Below are positions 58,180-64,000 of a stretch of DNA of 64,000 bases, piece by piece. The DNA is from Pseudonocardia sp. Its GTDB lineage: Bacteria > Actinomycetota > Actinomycetes > Mycobacteriales > Pseudonocardiaceae. The notes under the pieces were generated by a model. It did no database searches and was not told where the DNA came from. It worked only from the letters and a program-made list of their open reading frames with translations. A program made the translations under genes and the position numbers. Position 1 is the first letter of the stretch. The number at the start of each line of letters is the position of its first letter. The stretch is taken from the NCBI RefSeq assembly GCF_025465255.1, contig NZ_JAODNI010000235.1, positions 56,664 through 120,663 of the forward strand, read 5' to 3'.

Positions 58180-58821
58180 ATGCGGATCGCGATCATCGGG
58201 GCGGGGACCGTCGGCAGCGGCCTGGCGCGGGCGGCCGTGTCGCTCGGCCACGACGTGGTGCTCAGCGCCCGGCATGCCGATCACGCCAGGAAGGTGGCCG
58301 AGGACGTGGGCGCCCGGGCGGCGGAATCCGCGGCCGAGGCCGCCGACGGCGCCGACATGGTGGTGCTCGCCGTCCCGTCGACCGCGGTGGCCGGGGTCAG
58401 CGACCAGATCCGGCGTGAGGTCGAGGGGGCGATCGTGATCGACCCGACCAACCCGCTCGAGCCCGACGTGTCCGGCGTCCTCGAGGCCACCCTGTCGGTG
58501 GCCGAGGAGATCGCGATCCTCCTGCCCCGCACGCGCATCGTGAAGGCCTTCAACACGGTGTTCGGCGGTTTCCTCACCCATCCCGTCGTCGACGGCGTGC
58601 AGCTCGACGGTTTCTACGCCGGCGACGACCCCGCGGCGAAGGCCGCGGTGGCCGAGCTCGTCGCCGCCATGGGACTGCGCCCGGTCGACGTGGGCGCGCT
58701 GCGGGCCGCGCGGTCGCTGGAGCACATGGCGTTCCTCAACATCAGCCTCAATGTGCGCAACGGGCTCTCCTGGTCGTCGGGCTGGAAGCTGCTCGGGGAC
58801 GTCGGTCGGGCCGCGACGTGA
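58180..58821 (+). CDS. NADPH-dependent F420 reductase-like protein
   Basis: A 213-residue Rossmann protein of the F420_oxidored/NAD-binding family: MRIAIIGAGTVGSGLARAAV at the N-terminus, VVLSARHADHARKVAEDVG (Arg after strand 2 favours NADPH), VVLAVPSTAVAGV, IVKAFNTVFGGFLTHP and the closing ARSLEHMAFLNISLNVRNG. Related proteins reduce F420 with NADPH or act as general NAD(P) oxidoreductases. ATG 58180 is preceded by GGGAGGAG. F420 use would suit the LLM enzymes of the window. Confidence 0.83.
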   Translation: MRIAIIGAGTVGSGLARAAVSLGHDVVLSARHADHARKVAEDVGARAAESAAEAADGADMVVLAVPSTAVAGVSDQIRREVEGAIVIDPTNPLEPDVSGVLEATLSVAEEIAILLPRTRIVKAFNTVFGGFLTHPVVDGVQLDGFYAGDDPAAKAAVAELVAAMGLRPVDVGALRAARSLEHMAFLNISLNVRNGLSWSSGWKLLGDVGRAAT

Positions 58822-58890
58822 CGGGAGGCCTCCCGGCGGGCGAGGACGTTCCCGTACCTCCGTTCCGCGAACAGCACCCGCGGTAGCGCC

Positions 58891-60525
58891 ATGGACGTGG
58901 TGTTCGAGGTCACGGCGCTGATCTTCGTCGTCGCGGTGGTCCGTGCGGCGGCCCGCCGGGCCAGGCTGCCGGAACCGGTCCTGTTACTGATCGCCGGCGT
59001 CGGTCTCGCGTACCTGCCCGGCTTCCCCGACTACCGCCTGCCCCCCGAGCTCATGCTGCAGGTGGGACTACCGCTGTTGCTGTACGCGGCGGCGTTCACC
59101 ACCTGGCTGCCGGCGTTGCGGGCGAACGCCCGCCCCATCGCCCTGATGGCGGTGGGCTACACCCTGTTCACCACGGTCGTCGTCGGCTTCCTCGCCCACC
59201 TGTTGATCCCGGGCCTGCCACTGGCCGCCGGCATGGTGCTCGGCGCGCTGGTGGCGCCGCCGGACGCGGTGGCCGCTGTCGCGGTCGGGCGGGAGGCGGG
59301 AATGCCACGGCGGGTGGTCGCCATCCTGGAGGGCGAGAGCCTGTTCAACGACGCCGCCGCACTGACCGCGCTGAAGGTGGCGGTGGCGGCCGTGGTCGGC
59401 GAATCGTTCGGCCTGGGGGATGCCGTCGGGCGGTTCCTGCTCATCGGCGCAGGGGGCCTGGCCGTCGGCTGGGGTGTCGCCTGGCTGCTCGCCAAGGTGC
59501 GGGCGCGGGTCGAGAACCCGATGTCGGACGCCATGCTGTCGCTGCTCGCCCCGTTCCTCGCCTACCTGCCGGCCGAGGCGATCGGGGCGTCCGGGCTGGT
59601 CTCGGTGGTGGTGACCGGGCTCTACCTCGGACACCAGGCACCGCGGCTGATGGATGCGCAGGCCCGGCTGGTCGCCCACTCGTTCTGGCAGGTCATCGAG
59701 TACGTACTGGTCGGCGTGGTGTTCGTGGTGATCGGGCTGCGCCTACCGGACATCGTCGCGGGGCTGGACCGCTACTCGACGGGTCTCCTGGCGTCCGTGT
59801 CCGTCACCGTCGTGGCCACCGTGGTGATCAGCCGGTTCGTGTGGGTCTTCCCGGCGGCCTACCTGCCGCCGTTGCTGTCCCGGCGGGTCCGGGAACGGGA
59901 CCCCGCCCCACCGTGGCAGCTGCCGGCGCTGGTGTCGTGGGCGGGCATGCGCGGCGTGGTGTCGCTCGCGGCCGCGCTCACGTTGCCGGCCACCACGGCC
60001 GGCGGCGCGCCGTTCCCGCAACGAGAGCTACTGCTGTTCCTCACCTTCGTGGTCATCGTGGCGACGCTGCTCGGCCAGGGGCTGACCCTGCCCGCCCTCG
60101 TGCGCCGGATCCGGCCGCCGGCCGACGACGACGCCGCACACGTCGAGCAGGAGGCGCTCGCCCAAAGGGCCGCCGCCGTCGCGGGGCTGGAGCGTCTCGA
60201 CGAGATCCTGGAGCGGGAGAACCCACCGCCCGAGGTGGTGCAGCGGCTGCGGCAACAGGCCGAACGCCGCCTCACCCTCGCTCTGGCGGGAGGCGCGGAG
60301 GTGGAGCGGGAGCCTCCCGCCGCCACCTACCGGAGGCTTCGCCGGCAGATGCTCGAGGCGGCCCGCGCCCGGCTCATCGAGCTGCGCGACAAGGGCGAAC
60401 TCGACCAGGATGCCTTCCTCCATGTCCTGCGGGAGATCGACCTCGAGGAGTCCTCCCTGGCCCACGATGGCCAGGGGCGCCGAGAAGTCGCGCGGGGCAC
60501 GCGAACGACGCGATCGCACCGCTGA
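58891..60525 (+). CDS. CPA1-family Na+/H+ antiporter
   Basis: A 544-residue monovalent cation:proton antiporter with about 12 membrane helices (residues 1-410): LPLLLYAAAFTTWLPALRAN, GALVAPPDAVAAVAVGREAG (the PPDAVA ion-site motif), LEGESLFNDAAALTALK (conserved ESLxND), GMRGVVSLAAALTLP. A cytoplasmic helical, charged C-terminus (about 410-544) follows, likely regulatory. No good ribosome binding site precedes ATG 58891. Roles: Na+ or K+ extrusion and pH control, in keeping with the stress-related neighbours. Confidence 0.9.
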   Translation: MDVVFEVTALIFVVAVVRAAARRARLPEPVLLLIAGVGLAYLPGFPDYRLPPELMLQVGLPLLLYAAAFTTWLPALRANARPIALMAVGYTLFTTVVVGFLAHLLIPGLPLAAGMVLGALVAPPDAVAAVAVGREAGMPRRVVAILEGESLFNDAAALTALKVAVAAVVGESFGLGDAVGRFLLIGAGGLAVGWGVAWLLAKVRARVENPMSDAMLSLLAPFLAYLPAEAIGASGLVSVVVTGLYLGHQAPRLMDAQARLVAHSFWQVIEYVLVGVVFVVIGLRLPDIVAGLDRYSTGLLASVSVTVVATVVISRFVWVFPAAYLPPLLSRRVRERDPAPPWQLPALVSWAGMRGVVSLAAALTLPATTAGGAPFPQRELLLFLTFVVIVATLLGQGLTLPALVRRIRPPADDDAAHVEQEALAQRAAAVAGLERLDEILERENPPPEVVQRLRQQAERRLTLALAGGAEVEREPPAATYRRLRRQMLEAARARLIELRDKGELDQDAFLHVLREIDLEESSLAHDGQGRREVARGTRTTRSHR

Positions 60526-60697
60526 GACCACGGCGAGAGTTCGCGCGTGGGGGTCCGGCCCGGTGGGGGACGGTGGGTCGAGGACAACGAGGAACGCATT
60601 GGCCCGTCCGGGCCTGAACCTGGCATGGTGAGGATCGGCGGGGGATTCCGACCCGTGGGCACCGTTTGGCGGCCGGATCCGGGTGCACCCCCCGGCC

Positions 60698-61471
60698 ATG
60701 GACGACGACCGATTCTTCTCCATTGTCGAGCGCGAGGCCGGGGTCGACCACGAGACGGCCGTGGCGGCCGCCCGCGCGACGCTGGTGACGCTCGCGCAGC
60801 GTGTGCACGACGGGCCCCTGCACAAGGTCCAGACGCAGGCCCCGAAGGCGACGCGGTCCTGGCTGTCGTCGAAGGAGCCGCATGAGCTCCTCGACGCGGA
60901 CGAGTTCGTGGCCCGGGTGGCCGAGCGGACGGAGGCGGACCCGGACACGGCGCGCCGCTACGTGCACGCCGCGCTCCTGGCACTGAGCCGGGCCGTCACC
61001 GCGGACGCGTGGGAGGACGTGGTGCGCGAGCTGCCCGCCGACTTCGGGCCGTTGCTGGAGGGCACCAGGCCCTCCGGTATCCCCATGCCGCTCGACGAGT
61101 TCCTGCAGTGGGTCGTCGACCGGGCCGGGATCGACCGTGACACCGCGCTGCGTGCGACCGAAGCCGTGCTGGAGACGCTCGGCGAGCGGATCGCCGGCGG
61201 CGAGGTGGACGATCTCGTCAAGGAGCTGCCGCCCGAGTTCCGGCCGGTGCTCGACGGCTGGAGGCAGCACAGCAGCCGACCGGCGCAGAAGATGTCGCTG
61301 GACGAGTTCGTGCGGCGGATCGCCGAGCGGGAGGGCGTGTCTGTCGACGTCGCCCGCGCGCACGCCCGTGCGGTGCTGAACACGGTCCGGGACGCCGTGG
61401 TGGCGAAGGAGTGGCACGACATCAACTCCGAGCTGCCGCGCTCCTACCTGGCCGAGCTCGCCGAGCCGTAG
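60698..61471 (+). CDS. DUF2267 domain protein
   Basis: A 257-residue all-helical protein with two DUF2267 domains, each of two similar halves: FFSIVEREAGVDHETAVAAA, FVARVAERTEADPDTARRYV, FLQWVVDRAGIDRDTALRAT and FVRRIAEREGVSVDVARAHA are the repeat starts, and ELPADFGPLLEG/ELPPEFRPVLDG close the halves. DUF2267 proteins are frequent in stress and dormancy regions beside universal stress proteins, as here. ATG 60698 is used; GTG 60683 would add five residues. Function unknown. Confidence 0.83.
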   Translation: MDDDRFFSIVEREAGVDHETAVAAARATLVTLAQRVHDGPLHKVQTQAPKATRSWLSSKEPHELLDADEFVARVAERTEADPDTARRYVHAALLALSRAVTADAWEDVVRELPADFGPLLEGTRPSGIPMPLDEFLQWVVDRAGIDRDTALRATEAVLETLGERIAGGEVDDLVKELPPEFRPVLDGWRQHSSRPAQKMSLDEFVRRIAEREGVSVDVARAHARAVLNTVRDAVVAKEWHDINSELPRSYLAELAEP

Positions 61472-61477
61472 CGCGGT

Positions 61478-61966
61478 TCAGGACTCCGGCGAGACGGGGC
61501 GCACGACGAGCACCGGGCACGGGGCGTGCCGGAGGAGTCCCTCGGCCGTGCCGCCGAGCAGGACGTCGTGCAGCGCTCCATGGGCGTGCTTGCCCACGGC
61601 GACGGCGGCGGCGTCGACCTCGCGCACCACCTGGACGAGGGTGTCCCTCACCGACCCCTCGTCGGCGACGGCGACGCCCTCGGCGGGCATTCCGAGGGAC
61701 ACGGCGATCGCGGCGCCGCGGCGGGCAAGCTCCAGGGCGTCGGCGTAGAGCGCCCGGTCCAGCTCGGCGGCCGGACGGAGGTCCAGCCGGCCGGGCGGGA
61801 GGTCGAGGCTCCTACTGGGGATCGTGGCGAGGTCGTAGGCGGCTCCCGCCTCCCAGACCACGACGACGAGGCCGGGCCGCGGGCCCAGCAGCGCCGCGGC
61901 CTCGCGCAGGCCGCGCAGCGCGGCGGGGGAGCCGTCGAAGGCGATGACGACGGGACCGGAGGGCAT
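61478..61966 (-). CDS. Universal stress protein (UspA family)
   Basis: A 162-residue single-domain Usp: VVIAFDGSPAALRGLREAAA at the N-terminus and the ATP-binding motif G2xG9G(S/T) in VGKHAHGALHDVLLGGTAEG, ending CPVLVVRPV. The motif suggests the ATP-binding subtype. ATG 61966 is chosen because it opens the conserved strand; an upstream in-frame start adds 33 unlikely residues. Convergent with the DUF2267 gene, seven bases apart. Confidence 0.88.
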   Translation of the reverse strand: MPSGPVVIAFDGSPAALRGLREAAALLGPRPGLVVVVWEAGAAYDLATIPSRSLDLPPGRLDLRPAAELDRALYADALELARRGAAIAVSLGMPAEGVAVADEGSVRDTLVQVVREVDAAAVAVGKHAHGALHDVLLGGTAEGLLRHAPCPVLVVRPVSPES

Positions 61967-62114
61967 GGCGGCGGGTTTCCCGGATCGGGGCCGTGGAAAC
62001 GGCCACCAGGGTTTCGGCGGGTGGGCGCACGGTGAGGGGGATCGATCGTCAGCGAGAGCCGGCAAGCCGGTGACCCGCTACTCCTGTGGAGCCGCCCGGT
62101 GAGTCGAACCCCGA

Positions 62115-62420
62115 TCCGGACGCCCTCAACCCGGCCGTGACGAAGGCCGTCGCCGCGGCATCCCGGTCGTCGCGTTCAACGCCGGCGACCGGCGTTGGCA
62201 GGGGAGCGGCGCGCTGTCCTTCTATGGCGAACCCGAGGTCCTCGCCGGTGAGTACGCGGGCACCAAGCTCAACGAGATCGGCGCCAAGCACACCCTTTGC
62301 GTACGGCTGCTTCGCCGCTCTACGACGTCGACGTGGCCAACCCGACCGATGTCGTGGCCCTGGTCGCGTTCGTCCTCGTCGCCGGCGCGGTCAGCTCGGT
62401 GGCCGGCCCCGGTGAGCTCG
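62115..62420 (+). pseudogene. Fragments of a sugar ABC binding protein and a KdpD-like sensor
   Basis: Frame pieces DPDALNPAVTKAVAA, then after a one-base loss IPVVAFNAGDRRWQGSGALS and FYGEPEVLAGEYAGTKLNEI, match the centre of type I periplasmic sugar-binding proteins. It breaks off near 62300 and a different piece follows, LYDVDVANPTDVVALVAFVL, which resembles the DUF4118 membrane domain of KdpD-type kinases. Neither has a start or the rest of its gene. Assignments are from remembered family patterns. Confidence 0.5.
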
Positions 62421-62436
62421 TCGGTGACCTGGTCCG

Positions 62437-62472
62437 CTGCCACACCGGCCTGGCCTGCCACACCGGCCTGGC
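62437..62472. repeat. 18-bp tandem repeat, two copies
   Basis: The unit CTGCCACACCGGCCTGGC occurs at 62437-62454 and 62455-62472, followed by a third partial unit (CTGCC). It lies in the gene-fragment region. Confidence 0.75.
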
Positions 62473-62512
62473 CTGCCGCGGCGAACCGCGCCCAGGGCCG
62501 GCCTGCGCGTCC

Positions 62513-63163
62513 TCAGCCGGTCAGCGCGGGGAGCCGCCAGCCCTGGGCGGTGGCGACCAGGGACAGCGTGGCGCAGGCCGCGACGCCCAGCACCGCCGCC
62601 ACGGGACGGGGTGCCCGGCAGCGCAGCGCGACCACGGTCACCGCCGCCCCGGCCGCCGCCGCGACGGCACTCACGTCATGGCGCAAGGCGAGGGGCACGA
62701 TGCCGGTCAGCAGGTCACGGACCACGCCGCCACCGACCGCACTCACCGTACCGAGGAGCACCGCGCCGAGCACCGACATCCGCCGGTCGAGCGCGGTGAT
62801 CGCTCCGACGACGCAGAACAGGCCCAACGCGGCGGCGTCGAACGGGGCCCGGACGCCGAGGGGCAGGCCGCCGAGCACACCGGAGGCCAGTGCGGCCACC
62901 AGGCCGCCGGCGAGGGCCGCCGCGGGGTAGGCGATCGACCCGACCGCAGCCGGCGGGTGCGCGTGCACGATCAGGTCGCGGATCAGCCCGCCGCCGAGCG
63001 ACGAGACGAAGGCGACGGCCAGTACGCCGACAGGTCCGAGACCGGCGGCGACACCCATCAGCCCGCCCTCGACCGCGAAGAGCAGGACCGCCGCGAGGTC
63101 GGCCGCGACGAGCCAGGGTGGGCGGGTGGCGCGGGCGGTTCGTTCCATCTGCTCGGTGGTCAT
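62513..63163 (-). CDS. TRIC-family (UPF0126) cation channel protein
   Basis: A 216-residue membrane protein with seven helices in two homologous halves. Each half holds the family's glycine-rich kinked motif: SSLGGGLIRDLIVHAHPP and SAVGGGVVRDLLTGIVPLAL. Bacterial TRIC homologues are trimeric K+/Na+-permeable channels. ATG 63163 follows GGAGGA; an in-frame start ten codons upstream is less likely. Codirectional with the IS fragments but not linked to them. Confidence 0.88.
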   Translation of the reverse strand: MTTEQMERTARATRPPWLVAADLAAVLLFAVEGGLMGVAAGLGPVGVLAVAFVSSLGGGLIRDLIVHAHPPAAVGSIAYPAAALAGGLVAALASGVLGGLPLGVRAPFDAAALGLFCVVGAITALDRRMSVLGAVLLGTVSAVGGGVVRDLLTGIVPLALRHDVSAVAAAAGAAVTVVALRCRAPRPVAAVLGVAACATLSLVATAQGWRLPALTG

Positions 63164-63402
63164 GGTCGCAGTCCTCCGGTGTGGGTGGGTCACCCAGACC
63201 CTGGCCGCTTCCGTCTCCCGGCGCGGTCGGCCACCCGGCCTATCGTGCGGAGGAGCGGCAGGTCAGCCGACCGGGGGACTCGTGGTCACCGGTCTGTCCC
63301 CCTCACGATCCGAGGAGATCGACACGTCCGCCTCCACCAGGACCGACACGGCGGCTGCACAGGCTGCAACCAGCGCACACTGAGCCTTTTTCCGACTTGG
63401 GG

Positions 63403-63820
63403 TCAGCCAGCAAGAATCAGCGTCTGAACTGCCTTGACGAGGGTGGTGGCCTGGTTCGGGCTGGCGCGGATTCTGCGGAGGATCTTCCAGCTCTTCAGCT
63501 CGGCGTTGGCCCGCTCGCCCGGTCCGCGTTGGCGGGCGCGGGCGGTGGTGACCTCGCGCTGATTGCGCGACAGCGGGCGGTAGCGGCCGGTGTCGGGGTT
63601 GAGGCGGCGCCGGCGCTGCGGTATCTGGATCGCTGGGCCGCCGCCTTGGTAGGCGGTGTCGGCCACGGTACGCACGCCCGCGTCGGTGATCACGTCGATG
63701 ATGCCGTGCTCGCGGGCGGCACCATGTCGTGCCGGGCACCGGGTAGTGCGGCCGACGCCCAGATCAGCCGACCGGCCGGGTCGGCGATGACCTGCACGTT
63801 GACCCCGTGTCGCTCCTATG
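63403..63820 (-). pseudogene. IS5-type transposase fragment, frameshifted
   Basis: Read downwards from 63818: HGVNVQVIADPAGRLIWASA, then LPGARHDM, a one-base loss near 63721, then AAREHGIIDVITDAGVRTVA, GGGPAIQIPQRRRRLNP and the tail RGPGERANAELKSWKILRRI with stop at 63403. This is the C-terminal half of a DDE transposase of the IS5 kind (DDE_Tnp_4). The N-terminal half is missing at the junction with the IS110 fragment. CCTTTTTCCGACTTGGGG just past the stop (63376-63396) may be the element's end. Confidence 0.75.
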
Positions 63821-64000
63821 TCAAGCCGCGGCCGGTAGGCCGCCGGAGGTCACCAGCAGCTTCAGCTCTCGGAAGACGTCATCGTGGACGGCAGCGGGCA
63901 GATCGGGTTCGCGTAGCGCCGCGCGGGCGACCGCGAGCGCGTCGATCGGATCGGACTTCCCGCGCGTGCGGGCACCACTGCGGGCAGCGGCCATCAGCTT
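63821..64000 (-). pseudogene. IS110-type transposase fragment, runs off the window
   Basis: The minus-strand frame from the window edge reads ARSGARTRGKSDPIDALAVA, then RAALREPDLPAAV and FRELKLLVTS before a stop at 63821-63823. This is the DEDD-domain region of IS110-family transposases (K-S/T-D-x-I-D-A-x-A-x-A-R). The protein stops where the family would continue with about 250 more residues, at the junction to the IS5-type fragment. The 5' end lies beyond the window. Confidence 0.75.

Larger units (their letters stand above)
61967..62512. other. Region of gene fragments
   Basis: 545 bases without an intact gene. It contains fragments of at least two coding sequences (62115-62420), an 18-bp tandem repeat (62437-62472) and, on the minus strand near 62087-62113, a sequence resembling the T-arm and acceptor end of a tRNA (GGGGTTCGACT followed by GGCGGCTCCA). 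No cloverleaf could be completed. Confidence 0.5.

Noticed and set aside
62080..62115. Functional tRNA gene on the minus strand
   Set aside because: Only a T-arm with one mismatch and an acceptor-like end were seen; no D-arm, anticodon arm or CCA, so it is at most a fragment.

Overview
The window is very GC-rich, densely coded DNA from an actinobacterium. F420/LLM-type oxidoreductases, a DUF222/HNH (13E12-type) remnant, CPYLAC-type flavin reductases, DUF1206 and DUF2267 proteins and many leaderless genes fit a Pseudonocardiaceae-like soil actinomycete. The genus is an inference. No rRNA, intact tRNA or CRISPR array was seen. Both edges carry broken insertion-sequence genes: an IS982-like tail at the left, and IS5-type plus IS110-type fragments at the right.

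Layout. 0.3-6.3 kb: MarR regulator and divergent membrane protein/LLM oxidoreductase, ThpR, MOSC protein, a second MarR, an atypical SDR, a small HicB-like protein and a decayed HNH gene. 6.6-11.3 kb: a TetR gene and an operon of two acyl-CoA dehydrogenases, an Ltp2-like aldolase/thiolase and a DUF35 partner, which looks like beta-oxidation-type side-chain removal. 11.6-19.6 kb: NCS1 permease with a zinc-ribbon-like tail, GH46 chitosanase, P450, frameshifted glycosyltransferase, LuxR regulator, SDR and Cu-only-SOD-like lipoprotein. 19.7-27.9 kb: NYN-LOTUS protein, dienelactone hydrolase, PPOX and VOC proteins, an Rph-like PEP-synthase-fold enzyme with a C-terminal membrane helix, and an APH kinase/HAD pair.

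28.0-53.9 kb is the catabolic core and holds three separate molybdenum hydroxylase (xanthine dehydrogenase family) gene sets. Locus A (28.0-35.8 kb) joins a CoA ligase, Mo subunit, enoyl-CoA-hydratase-family protein, FAD subunit and a CoxS-CoxG fusion. This is the gene content of hmf 2-furoate degradation, here beside a divergent PadR regulator with a 25-bp palindrome. Locus B (37.2-40.9 kb) is a bare three-subunit hydroxylase. Locus C (41.4-53.9 kb) is one tightly overlapping unit of twelve genes: DUF917, HyuA-type hydantoinase, complete Liv-type ABC importer, LLM oxidoreductase, small HapK-like protein and a three-subunit Mo hydroxylase. A PucR-family regulator is divergent to it. I read locus C as an import-and-degradation pathway for an N-heterocycle, possibly via a (thio)hydantoin. 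It is the best candidate for an undescribed system.

55.6-64 kb: DUF1206 membrane protein, flavin disulfide reductase-like enzyme, F420/NADP-type reductase, CPA1 antiporter, DUF2267 protein, universal stress protein and TRIC channel (a stress and ion-homeostasis group). After these come gene fragments (sugar-binding protein, KdpD-like) and the IS remnants.
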